60,000 nucleotides of DNA from Symbiodinium natans (Eukaryota; Sar; Dinophyceae; Suessiales; Symbiodiniaceae): assembly GCA_905221605.1 (NCBI GenBank), contig CAJNDS010002299.1, positions 348,001-408,000 of the forward strand. Reading direction: 5' to 3'. A program made the translations under genes and the position numbers. The notes below the pieces were generated by a model. That model saw nothing but the letters and a program-made list of their open reading frames with translations. It was not told the DNA's origin and did no database searches. Position 1 is the stretch's first letter, and each line of letters starts with the position of its first letter. Below are positions 31,021 to 39,897 of the stretch, piece after piece.

Positions 31021-31231
31021 CATTCCGAAGGAGCATATACTCAATACGAGCACTTCGCATCCACTCCGTATTTTCTTGTCTTCACAGCTGTGGGCAATTC
31101 CGAATCTGAGTTCTAGTGAACAGCTCCTGACACACAGGAGGTAATTGCATTGGTAACATCCGGACCGCTTCCGGGTCCCACGGTAGCCGGGTCAGAAACG
31201 CCTGATTCCTTCAGGTGACCCTCACGCTCCC
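31021..31231 (-). repeat. B1 repeat (211 bp)
   Basis: Second copy of the 30577-30787 sequence, directly downstream of the RT-RNase H frame. Confidence 0.93.
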
Positions 31232-31256
31232 AAGGCACTCACCCCAATGCACTTCA

Positions 31257-33542
31257 CTACAAGTACTCGAACACCTGGATAGCTGCTTCCAGCGGTAACG
31301 CCCAGAGCTGAAATGGGAAGAAAGCTAAACTAGTGGAGAAGGAGTGCGACTGATGCCATTCGTCGTCGACTCCCAGCCTGCTAATGGCGTCGCTCCAATT
31401 GGATTTGGACGGCACCCATTCCCAATATATCCAGGTTTGGAAGACAAAGAGACACAAATGTATCAACTGCGCCAGGCGGGACAAATCAGAGTCGTCGGAC
31501 CTCCCACGGATGAGGGCCATCAATGCCGCAGTGTTGTCGATGTACCAGATTCCGCGCCTCATGCGAAATCTTGCAGGCCGAGCCACCAGAGCGAAAAGCA
31601 CCATGCTGAGCTCCAGCTGTGCAATTTTCTTGTCGCCCGGTCCCCAAAGGGCATAAAGCTCCTCCGGACATGCCGCGACAAAACCCTCTCGGACCTGGCT
31701 CGCACCTTGCTGCCAAATCAAGAGGAAACCTCCGGTTCCGGCTTGAGGCTTCTCCTCTGCTGCGTCACTCGCAGCTATGAAGCGTTGCACTGGTGGGTTG
31801 GACACCCAAAAGCGCCTCTCAGGACGAAATTTTAGGAGTGCGCGAATAAGCTGAAACGTCTGGAGGATGTCCGGCGAGAGGTCGGATTCTTTGCTGCGCT
31901 GCCTGTCACACAGAGCAGCGAGGCCACCGCATCCGACTCGTCCATACATGCCCTGCTCCAAGAAGTTCATCAGGCCAAACATCTTCGCAGCAAGCCCGGC
32001 CTTGAGCGAAGACGCAGTCTCGGATTGCTCGATGAGGTCGGACATTTTGGTGAACAGGCGTTCTCTCGCCCAAAAGGTGACGAACCCCCTCTGCAAGGCT
32101 TCGGAAAGGTCGTGGTCCAAGCCCAAGAAGGATCCTTGAACTGCCATGGGTTGCCTCTTCTCTTCGGCAAACGGCGTTCCCAGACACTTGTTGAGCTCTC
32201 CGACTGCCCATTGCCCGCTTCCTTTGGAGGAGGACCAATCCACCATATTGAAGTCATCAAAGTAGGAAGAGGTCACTGTGAGCGCCACTCTACGTGACGC
32301 AGCTTCACTGAATCTGCTGTACCGATTGAATGACGTGACTGCAAGAGGCAGGCCGAAAAGGAGGCCGGAGTAGATCTGGAATGCCGGGGCCTGCCATTCT
32401 CGGTGCCACCACACCACCAGGCAGCACAACGCCTCCTCTTCTGACATAGGGCAATGTCTGTAAGCATCCGGCCAGTCTTCGCCTCCGGACTCAAGGGAGT
32501 CACTCTCCCTAGCCCGCTCCAGCTCACCCTGGGGCAGCCTGGCAATGACGGCCTGGGCATGCTGCGCTGGTCGCAGCGCGCTGCAGAGCACAAGCTTGTT
32601 GGATTCCCGAGACGAGGCCGACTGGCCTCCCGTGTCTGCATTGTCAATGATACGCTTCTTCCCGGAAGACTGCGTGATGACGCATCTTGGTACGAGTCGA
32701 AAGGGCTTCCCTTTGAGCTGCGCCAAAAGGGCCTGCTTTGTCAGTGGAGGGGAGCAAAAGCCAGACTCAAAATCTTTGGTTGACTGGGACAAGAGGAAAT
32801 CGTCGTCCCTGGAAGGTCCAATTGACTGCAGAATTTTTGCATTGTGCGCCCGCCAGTCGCCCAGCACGTCCTCGTAGGAGATATGGTCTGCTGGCATTTG
32901 CGGGAAGATGCCATAGCATGGCGCGAAACCCACTGCCGGCATACCTGCTATGAGGGAGAAGGGGAGAGCGGTATCTGGCCATGCGAAGAGCACCACCAGG
33001 ATAGCTACCAGACCCACGTCTCGCGCCGCCGTCACACGGCGAAGTGCTGGTTGCTGAAACCCTCGAAGGTGAGCATCCAAAGCTGCGCACCGTCGTTTCA
33101 GCTCCCTGAGGGCTCCCATTGCATCTTGTCGCCACTGCCGCAATCTCGTTCGCTGCGAAGCCGTGAAGTCAGCGGCAAACTGGAGGTCATTGTCCAGCAC
33201 GGGAGCCTGTTCCGTAGGCATGGGTGTACGGATGCGCGCCAGCGCTTGTTGGAAGTGTACATCAGCTGGCAGGCCAAACGAGATCACCGGCGGCAAGGCT
33301 GCCCGTTGACTGAGTGCTCCTGCCTGCTGCCCCGCCGCTCTCTGTAGGATGCGCACGGTGGAGGGACCAGTGGCCGGGCCGCAAGCACCAGCCCAGTCAA
33401 GCTCCGACACTCGGAGCCAGCGCCTGTAAAGATCAAACGGGGGGGCATTAATAAGGTCCTCGATGCAGGGAAAGGTGAACCCGGTCATCCATGCTTCCGG
33501 AAAGAGCTTGCGGACTGCGAGGACCACGTCTTCCTGGCGCAT
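31257..33542 (-). CDS. Reverse transcriptase-RNase H (DIRS-like)
   Basis: 761 residues. RT motifs in order: PFRLVPRCVITQSSGKKRIIDN; motif A DWPDAYRHCPM; motif B YSGLLFGLPLAVTSFNRYSR; motif C SSYFDDFN with the two catalytic Asp; and motif E FLGLDHDLS. The RNase H part has SDAA, QLEL, WYIDNTAA and NWSDAISR as its acidic residues. The domain order is that of DIRS-clade pol proteins. The gene overlaps the end of the methyltransferase-like frame by 95 bp, so coupled or frame-shifted translation is possible. It ends just before B1. All catalytic residues are present. Confidence 0.9.
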   Translation of the reverse strand: MRQEDVVLAVRKLFPEAWMTGFTFPCIEDLINAPPFDLYRRWLRVSELDWAGACGPATGPSTVRILQRAAGQQAGALSQRAALPPVISFGLPADVHFQQALARIRTPMPTEQAPVLDNDLQFAADFTASQRTRLRQWRQDAMGALRELKRRCAALDAHLRGFQQPALRRVTAARDVGLVAILVVLFAWPDTALPFSLIAGMPAVGFAPCYGIFPQMPADHISYEDVLGDWRAHNAKILQSIGPSRDDDFLLSQSTKDFESGFCSPPLTKQALLAQLKGKPFRLVPRCVITQSSGKKRIIDNADTGGQSASSRESNKLVLCSALRPAQHAQAVIARLPQGELERARESDSLESGGEDWPDAYRHCPMSEEEALCCLVVWWHREWQAPAFQIYSGLLFGLPLAVTSFNRYSRFSEAASRRVALTVTSSYFDDFNMVDWSSSKGSGQWAVGELNKCLGTPFAEEKRQPMAVQGSFLGLDHDLSEALQRGFVTFWARERLFTKMSDLIEQSETASSLKAGLAAKMFGLMNFLEQGMYGRVGCGGLAALCDRQRSKESDLSPDILQTFQLIRALLKFRPERRFWVSNPPVQRFIAASDAAEEKPQAGTGGFLLIWQQGASQVREGFVAACPEELYALWGPGDKKIAQLELSMVLFALVARPARFRMRRGIWYIDNTAALMALIRGRSDDSDLSRLAQLIHLCLFVFQTWIYWEWVPSKSNWSDAISRLGVDDEWHQSHSFSTSLAFFPFQLWALPLEAAIQVFEYL

Positions 33543-34827
33543 AAAGTCGGAAAAGATCTATGGCCAGCCCCAGCGCTCTAGGGAAGCGATGGCTCCCCTT
33601 CCTTGCTCGGCCCCTGGGGTTGGTGCTCTGCTGCGGCTGTGACGTGGATCTCACAGTCGACAAGTGCTCAAAGACAAGGCCCGCCAAAGCATCCCCTTCC
33701 GAGGGGTGTTCTGCCACGGCATCGACCACCAGGACTTTCCCTATCAACTCGGTGAGGTGGTCGCTCAAGTTGTCCCTGATGTGTTGAACGTAGCGCGGCA
33801 GGAACTCGTCGAATGCGCAATCGTGACCCGCCGTGAAGGGAGGTGCCCATTTACTGCGCGCCAGCCGATGTCGGTGATGGCCCGGCCCCACGTAAATGCA
33901 GTTACGTGGGAGGGTCCCATCGGCACCAATGACTGCTTCCACTACTTTCCTCGGTGGGATCCGAGCTGCTTCTTCGGCACTAGCTGGCCCCAAACCCAAA
34001 GAGATGGCTAGCGGTGCCAGCGCCCATGACCGCAAAGATCTCGGATCCATCAGTGGCCACTCCTCACGCCGCCCCACGCAACAGGGCGTCGGCATGCGCG
34101 GCACAGCCAGCTTCGCTCGGCCCACCCGGACGGCCCACCATGACACGGAAACGGCAACTGCAAAGACAAATGGCGCTGTGTACTCCGCCTCCTCCTTGGT
34201 GGGGTACACGTATCGTCCATTCAGCAGATATGGTTGCCACTCGTCACTGGCATGCACATGGTGGCATTGGAGGGGGGGCCATGAGGATATCTCTGGGATG
34301 TTGTGACGAAGGCGCTGCCTCTTGCATCGGGCTCCTCCCCAACAACAGGCATCATAATGAGTATCCGCCCAGAGCCCTGTGCGGAAAGCTGCCACCTCTT
34401 GCTGAAGTAGCCAATGCAAGCTGTTCACCGGATTCTCTCGCATTGCCCCAGCTCCTCTCTCCGCCACCTCTTGCATGACTTGCAGCATGAAGCCACAGGC
34501 ATTGTTGTCACGCTTGACGCGGTGCTGATCCGCCGGCGACAGGCCGTCCAGTCCCTCGGGTTGTCGAGTAGAGCGGAGGGGACCTGGGCCCCGGCGCCCA
34601 TCATCGAACACCCTCGGCACCTCCCTCGCTCTGCTTTTGGTGGAACAGTCGAACGCCGCGGACACAAAATCGGCCTCCTTGAGCTGCTCCCTGAGGCTCT
34701 GCTGCCGAAGGGGGTGTGCCAGATCATGCGAGGAGTCCAGTTGAATATCCAACGTCAGGCAGCGCCATCCACAGAACAGGAAAGCTTTCGTGAGCGGGGC
34801 ATTGGGACCGGAAAAGATGTCTGCCAT
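33448..34827 (-). CDS. C5-methyltransferase-like protein with DUF4326-like tail
   Basis: 459 residues from the ATG at 34827. MADIFSGPNAPLTKAF and CLTLDIQL form an FxGxG-like SAM-binding start. DFVSAAFDCSTKSRARE sits where C5 methyltransferases have PCQ..S; the Cys is kept but the Pro is Asp. RENPVNSLHW matches the ENP motif, and HYDACCWGGARCKR the conserved D-x-C-xx-G patch. The C-terminal part (IYVGPGHH...SKWAPPF...LIGKVLVVDA...EGDALAGL) follows the plan of DUF4326. It may modify the element's own DNA, or be a catalytically altered relative. It lies between the gag-like and RT frames. Confidence 0.65.
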   Translation of the reverse strand: MADIFSGPNAPLTKAFLFCGWRCLTLDIQLDSSHDLAHPLRQQSLREQLKEADFVSAAFDCSTKSRAREVPRVFDDGRRGPGPLRSTRQPEGLDGLSPADQHRVKRDNNACGFMLQVMQEVAERGAGAMRENPVNSLHWLLQQEVAAFRTGLWADTHYDACCWGGARCKRQRLRHNIPEISSWPPLQCHHVHASDEWQPYLLNGRYVYPTKEEAEYTAPFVFAVAVSVSWWAVRVGRAKLAVPRMPTPCCVGRREEWPLMDPRSLRSWALAPLAISLGLGPASAEEAARIPPRKVVEAVIGADGTLPRNCIYVGPGHHRHRLARSKWAPPFTAGHDCAFDEFLPRYVQHIRDNLSDHLTELIGKVLVVDAVAEHPSEGDALAGLVFEHLSTVRSTSQPQQSTNPRGRARKGSHRFPRALGLAIDLFRLYAPGRRGPRSPQALSGSMDDRVHLSLHRGPY

Positions 34828-34902
34828 CAACGGCGATTCCGGATCCTCGGAATCCGTGCTAGACCCCGAGGAGGGGGTCGCCTCCCCCCCCTCGGGGCCC
34901 CA

Positions 34903-36123
34903 TCAGGCCTTCACTTTCTGCTTGCAGTCCTTAGCCCCATGCTTCGTTGAACCACAGACTCGCTCGCCTCGAAGGACAATCCCGCACATGTGCCGATCTG
35001 GACACTTGGCTCCTTTGTTGCAACGTCCTTGCTGGAACTCGACGCACAGACGTTTGCCATCCTTCATGACTCTGGCCACCTTCTTGCCCGCTACCGGGGT
35101 GCCGAGCTGGAACGAGGAAAGTTTAGGCGGGCTGCTCGGTAGCTGGGTAGTTGCCGCGGCCAGCATCTTCGGTGTGGGATTGTGGCTAGATTCTCCTGGG
35201 CCTCCGCTTTGGATGGCGATCCAGTGCGCGTCTCTGAGATTGAACACCTCACGCACGACTTGGCCGAGTGTCTTGGTGGACTCGCGGAACTTGGCCACCC
35301 AGACTGCCCTCTCCTCGGAGTCTCTCTGCTGCAGCCAGTCCAGCCGCTTGTGTGCTGGTAGCGAAACCACCGACCTCTTGGCGCGGTAGTAGTACTCCAT
35401 AAGGACGTCCAGTGGAGCCTGGACAAAGATCGTGGAGTCCGCTCCAAGCGTGTGCTCCTGATTGGCCTGGGGCGCTCCCGCCACCTGATCCACCCCTGCC
35501 AACGCGTAGGCTGTCAAGAGGATGTGGAGGCGGTCGAGGTAGTTTTCCCAATCGTGCGGGACTGACTCCTCCTGCTCCGTCTCCTCCGTGAACAGGCCGT
35601 CCCCCAAGCGTCTCTTCTTGCTGGTAGTAACCAGCTGGAACTGCAAGCTCTTGACCTTCCATACGGAGAAAACGCACAGGAGGCGCTTGTTTAATTCTCG
35701 CGTCACTCGCGAGAGTGTTGCATCCGAAGGATAGAGCTCGGGGGGGAATCTGGTACGATACCTGCGCCAGAATTGCTGCTTCATGTCACGCAGGCTTGTA
35801 TCATCCAAGAGATCGTCCAAGTCTGATTCGCCGACTTTGGTCCTCCCTGCGTCAGCATGCTGAAAGAAAACCTTCACTGCAGCCCAGGTGCGCCTCAAAC
35901 GTGCGGTTTGCACGCCCTGGACATCGCCCAAGTTGAGTCTCTGAACCCAGACCCCTATCTCGGCTTCCGACTCGAAGAAGTACCGGAATTCCTCAAGGTT
36001 CTTGAGCTTGGCCTTGACCAGGGCCTCGAGGATTTCATCAGCAAATTCGAAATTGAGTTGCAGCGACACAAGTGTAGCACGAAAATCAGCGCCGTCTCTC
36101 GGCACTAAGTGAAAAGATGCCAT
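34903..36123 (-). CDS. Gag-like protein with C-terminal CCCH zinc finger
   Basis: 406 residues from the ATG at 36123 (the frame opens earlier at a GTG). The first 320 residues are helical and charged with no recognised enzyme motif. The C-terminus has CVEFQQGRCNKGAKCPDRHMC, a CCCH-type finger, followed by GERVCGSTKHGAKDC, a knuckle with Cys/His spacing. The same two-part finger is present in the recombinase protein. Nucleic-acid packaging, as for gag proteins, is the likely role. Confidence 0.65.
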   Translation of the reverse strand: MASFHLVPRDGADFRATLVSLQLNFEFADEILEALVKAKLKNLEEFRYFFESEAEIGVWVQRLNLGDVQGVQTARLRRTWAAVKVFFQHADAGRTKVGESDLDDLLDDTSLRDMKQQFWRRYRTRFPPELYPSDATLSRVTRELNKRLLCVFSVWKVKSLQFQLVTTSKKRRLGDGLFTEETEQEESVPHDWENYLDRLHILLTAYALAGVDQVAGAPQANQEHTLGADSTIFVQAPLDVLMEYYYRAKRSVVSLPAHKRLDWLQQRDSEERAVWVAKFRESTKTLGQVVREVFNLRDAHWIAIQSGGPGESSHNPTPKMLAAATTQLPSSPPKLSSFQLGTPVAGKKVARVMKDGKRLCVEFQQGRCNKGAKCPDRHMCGIVLRGERVCGSTKHGAKDCKQKVKA

Positions 36124-36615
36124 GGCTAGGCCGAAACCGTGGTCACTCCACACCCCTGCACTAAGGATCGGCCGGGCCTTGGGCTGACAGCTGCGCGAAA
36201 TCCTGCGAGATCGAACACAGTGTGCAATCCTGGGGGGGGGAGGTGTGAGGGCTTAAGAAAATTAAAAGAAGACTGTCGTGGACGCATGCACTGCCTAGCT
36301 GCCCTAGCTCACAACAGCCACTCTGTTGCACGGCAGACACGGCTGGCTCACAGCCGACACCACATGCTACACCGCCCCAGGCCCTAGCATGTGCGCCCCA
36401 GACAATCTTTTGCATGGCAACCTATGTCGGACGGGTACGCCCCACTCCCTACGACAAGCTCTGCGCTTGTCCTGGAGCCCTAAGAACGATGCCGTCTCAG
36501 CACCTGCGAGGGTCACGACCGGAGCCTTATCAGAGAGTGGAATTCGTCTCTCTTAAATGCAGCATGTTATCCACCCGGTAACTCCGGGGGATTGATGTAC
36601 AGCCCCTCTGCACAC
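36124..36615. other. Short non-coding gap within the retroelement
   Basis: About 490 bases between the gag-like start and the end of the phosphatase-like frame. No protein motif is visible; a G-run at about 36232-36241 is present. It may hold an internal leader for the downstream ORFs. Confidence 0.4.
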
Positions 36616-37494
36616 TCACTTTGGGTGGAACTTCGCTGCTGCCCGCTGGAGGCAGTCTTTGCAGAAGGGACGATCGTAGCCCTGGGCTTCCTCCACGGAC
36701 TCAACCTCGGTCACATCCTTGAGCCTTTGGCTAGCAATGGATCCTTGGCGATGCTTGCAAAGAGGCACTCCTTGCTCCACTTCCAAGTGAATCTGGGACC
36801 GGTCCGTGAAGATGAATGCTCGAGGGGATGGCCAAACCTTGCCCGACATGCTGTTCTTTCGGGTGTAGCGGACCCACTTCGCCACCGTGCCCTGAGCCAT
36901 TGCCTTGTGGATCTCGACGTCACGTAGACGGCTGACACGCCTCTGGGCTTCCTCGAAGCTGATGTTGTCCACCAAGGCCAAGAGGAGGGACTGCCCAGTG
37001 GCAGCTCGATGGCGGCCAGCCATGCAGTGGCCCAGGACACTACCTCCTGTGAAGAGGGTTTGGCGAATGACTGGCCAAGCTTCGCGCCACTGATCGTCCC
37101 GAGACGTCGAATCAGTGATGCTGATCTGGAGTTGCAGGGCACCCGGCAACGCCACGCCACCACGTGCTGTCACCGCCTGCTGCATCCAATTGAGCTGAAT
37201 GTCACAGCGCGGAAAGGAAGACGCTGTGTCCTCCGTAGGCAGCCCTGCCAGCCACAGGATACCACCATTCGCTCCTTCCCAGATCTTCGTAGGCCGCTGC
37301 GCCGAATTGCCACCCGCTGTAGCCAGACGATCGAAGTGCACCTCCAGATTGCTCGCCCCACTCCTCCGAGGCCAGGTGTCAGCCCCTGACTGCCCAGGGC
37401 GCTTCTCTCGAGGTCTCGTCGAACTGGGAGATGACGGCGGCGGGGTTTTTGGAGGGGTGCGCGGCCGTAGGAGTCTGCTCGGAGGCGGGCCCAC
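36616..37494 (-). CDS. Dual-specificity phosphatase-like domain (HCX5R)
   Basis: The frame holds a Pro/Arg/Ser-rich linker and then a domain with GGILWLAGLPTED and the signature HCMAGRHRAATG (about 36994-37029), which is the HCX5R loop of tyrosine/dual-specificity phosphatases with catalytic Cys and Arg. A preceding Asp-rich segment (ITDSTSRDDQW) may supply the general acid. No ATG precedes the domain: the frame opens after a TGA at 37522 and at a GTG. The recombinase frame overlaps it, and a -1 shift would join them; a CCAAAAAC run near 37448 is the likeliest slip site. It may be the tail of a recombinase fusion protein. Confidence 0.6.
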   Translation of the reverse strand: MGPPPSRLLRPRTPPKTPPPSSPSSTRPREKRPGQSGADTWPRRSGASNLEVHFDRLATAGGNSAQRPTKIWEGANGGILWLAGLPTEDTASSFPRCDIQLNWMQQAVTARGGVALPGALQLQISITDSTSRDDQWREAWPVIRQTLFTGGSVLGHCMAGRHRAATGQSLLLALVDNISFEEAQRRVSRLRDVEIHKAMAQGTVAKWVRYTRKNSMSGKVWPSPRAFIFTDRSQIHLEVEQGVPLCKHRQGSIASQRLKDVTEVESVEEAQGYDRPFCKDCLQRAAAKFHPK

Positions 37495-39575
37495 AGGCTC
37501 TGCAGGAATCCGCCGCGGGCTTCAGGCGGTGGCCTCACGGGAACTGCTGGGGATTCCACCCGCTGCCGCTTCAGTGGCGGAAGGTCGCTGGCGTCACTCG
37601 CCAGCGCGCGCCGCTGCGGCGGCCCCTTCTTAGGATGAGGCGGCAATGCCGCAGCCTCCTCCTTGGAAGCCTTAGGTGCCCCTGCTCGTGGCCGCAGGAC
37701 CACCGCGGCCACCTTGGGGCGTGTCCCCTCACGCTCAGGCGATGGAGGAGCAAGCACCGCGCGCTTCTCCCTGCATTCCTTGGCCGCATGGGAACCACCA
37801 CAAACGCGACCTGACTGAACCAGGATCGCGCATCGATGCTGGCCTGCCGGGCAAGGGGAAGGACCGCTGCACCTCCCCCTCTGATATTCGACACAAAGAC
37901 GTGCTCCATCACGAAGTGAAGCCGACACCCTCTTGCCGTTGATCTGCCTTGGCATCATGTACTCGACTCTGTCAGGCAACGGCAATGTACGTGGCACGTT
38001 GAAGCGGGGCTTAGTCTCCCGGAGGCGAATAGGGCTCTGCCATTCTGTATGCAGATCCCTCTGAATAGCCACTTCCATCACTGCCGCCCCGGTCGACTCC
38101 GCCTTGGCCATCTCGGCACCTGGAATCTCATCCCATGTCGCAAAGGAGGTCAGCACGCCGATGGAGCCTGCCAGCCAGTGCTTACGACGGACACTCGTCG
38201 TATACCTGGCTCCACTGTAACGCAGTGGCATAGTGATTCCCTGGGCCTTCTGCTTGGTTGTGTCTAGCCAATCTCCTAGTGCAAGTTGATCCGAAGCTGC
38301 CCATCCGGCCAAATTGGCGTATGTCGGCCCTACACGCCGAAACGAGTATGACGTTAAGCTGGTAACGTCAGCTCCCACATGTGGCGTGAAGATGTCCTGC
38401 GCCACCTTGATGGCTTGGGCCGTGGTAAAGGGTGCCCCTGCAGCATCGAATGGCAACCCGCTGTAGGTCTGTGCACCTTGGGGCAGGGCTTGCCAACTCT
38501 TCAACCAGAGACGGGCCCAAGGCCATCCAGAGCAAAAGACCGCTGGCACCGCAAAGTCGAAGCCTGCACGATTGCCGCGCTGCTTCCCTCGACTGCAGTG
38601 GAAATGGAAGGTCGATCTGGAGAGGCGCATAGGGGATGCCCGCCGCAAGTGTTCAAACCGCAAACACCCCGTCATGCAGCACCAAAGCCCCACCAGAGCA
38701 CGCCACAGAGGGTTGTTGGCCTGATACATGTCCTGCACTGCTTGCTCCAGGATAGGTACCATTGTTGGCACCAGCACCGCCGCCTGCTTGGGCTCCTTTT
38801 GGGGGTTCTGGCGGAAGTCGTAACCTCCCAACTCGAGGCCCAAGGTGCCCGTTTTGGCTAGCCACTTCAGGCCGGCCAAGGCCCGCGACTGTGCTTTGGT
38901 CCCACCAAAGAGAAAGGCGTCCACATCGACTGCTCCTGGCGGAAAGCGGCGACCTCGTTCAAACATATGGACTTGGAGTTCGCCGAAAGTGAGAAGTGCC
39001 CCCTTCAGTGTAGGCCGCTCTGTGACGAGGATCTTCCCCGTGGCCCGACGCCTCAGAGCTGCACGCCACTCCTGCTCCAACTGGGCCGTGATTTCCCCAG
39101 CCGGCTTCATGGCCCCCAATTGATACAGTGCCTCTGCTAGCTCGTCAGCGAACTCCTCCGCCAGACTGACCTGACTTTGGGCCTGGGGGGGATCTCGATG
39201 AGCACGGCTACGAAACAATCGCCCCTTGGCCGCCACTCTCTTGAGGAAGGTAGTCGGCCTCCGTGCCACCTGCGCTGCCAGGTTGCTCGAACCCACCGGC
39301 GCATCCAATGCAGACGCCACTGCTCCAAAGAGAGAGCCTGATGCCTCAGATCGAATGGTTGCCCACTCTTCTGCAATCAGGGTTCCTCCCGTAGCGCGTG
39401 CCTCCTCATAGCTAGCGAACGCAAATGCGAAGTCAGTGTCATTCGCGTAGCCATGTTGGGTGCGCCACCGAGACGCATACTGGGTGGCATACTCGTCAAG
39501 GGCCGTGTATGCTGCTTCAGGCGCAGAGTCTGCTGCCAAGGATTCGGCTGCATAGACCCCGAGAGATCCCGGCAT
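37170..39575 (-). CDS. Tyrosine recombinase with CCCH zinc finger
   Basis: From the ATG at 39575 the frame gives 801 residues; the same frame is open upstream to 40742, but that part overlaps the preceding gene and looks like noise. CLRFEHLRR (about 38638-38664) fits the first catalytic Arg. SYSFRRVGPTYANLAG (about 38305-38355) fits the second Arg motif. PLRYSGARYTTS (about 38198-38232) holds the nucleophilic Tyr. A finger CVEYQRGRC...CPAGQHRC follows, and then a basic Pro-rich tail. The last 100 residues after RGGFLQSLW are probably out of frame. The enzyme would join a circular DNA intermediate to the target. Confidence 0.8.
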   Translation of the reverse strand: MPGSLGVYAAESLAADSAPEAAYTALDEYATQYASRWRTQHGYANDTDFAFAFASYEEARATGGTLIAEEWATIRSEASGSLFGAVASALDAPVGSSNLAAQVARRPTTFLKRVAAKGRLFRSRAHRDPPQAQSQVSLAEEFADELAEALYQLGAMKPAGEITAQLEQEWRAALRRRATGKILVTERPTLKGALLTFGELQVHMFERGRRFPPGAVDVDAFLFGGTKAQSRALAGLKWLAKTGTLGLELGGYDFRQNPQKEPKQAAVLVPTMVPILEQAVQDMYQANNPLWRALVGLWCCMTGCLRFEHLRRASPMRLSRSTFHFHCSRGKQRGNRAGFDFAVPAVFCSGWPWARLWLKSWQALPQGAQTYSGLPFDAAGAPFTTAQAIKVAQDIFTPHVGADVTSLTSYSFRRVGPTYANLAGWAASDQLALGDWLDTTKQKAQGITMPLRYSGARYTTSVRRKHWLAGSIGVLTSFATWDEIPGAEMAKAESTGAAVMEVAIQRDLHTEWQSPIRLRETKPRFNVPRTLPLPDRVEYMMPRQINGKRVSASLRDGARLCVEYQRGRCSGPSPCPAGQHRCAILVQSGRVCGGSHAAKECREKRAVLAPPSPEREGTRPKVAAVVLRPRAGAPKASKEEAAALPPHPKKGPPQRRALASDASDLPPLKRQRVESPAVPVRPPPEARGGFLQSLWARLRADSYGRAPLQKPRRRHLPVRRDLERSALGSQGLTPGLGGVGRAIWRCTSIVWLQRVAIRRSGLRRSGKERMVVSCGWQGCLRRTQRLPFRAVTFSSIGCSRR

Positions 39576-39897
39576 GGTAAGCAAGACCAGCCCTAAGCCC
39601 AATGCTTGAAGCCCAAAGCTCAGGTGGACCCTCAGACCATGAGATGCTCCCGAACAGCGAAACAAAGAACTTGAACACAGACTGCAAAATTTCCCCAGGG
39701 TCCTCGCCGAACTCGCCCAGCCTGACCACTCCGAGCGACGACCTGAGCATTTCAGTGATGCAAACAGGGTAACTCCCTGCCGCTCACAAGAAAATGGCGC
39801 TTGCGGGGTCACTCCCCGCCCATTACACATGTGCATTTGTGGGTACCACAAAATTGGAGGTCCGCCCCGGATCCCCACACTCGACTCAAGTCTCCTC

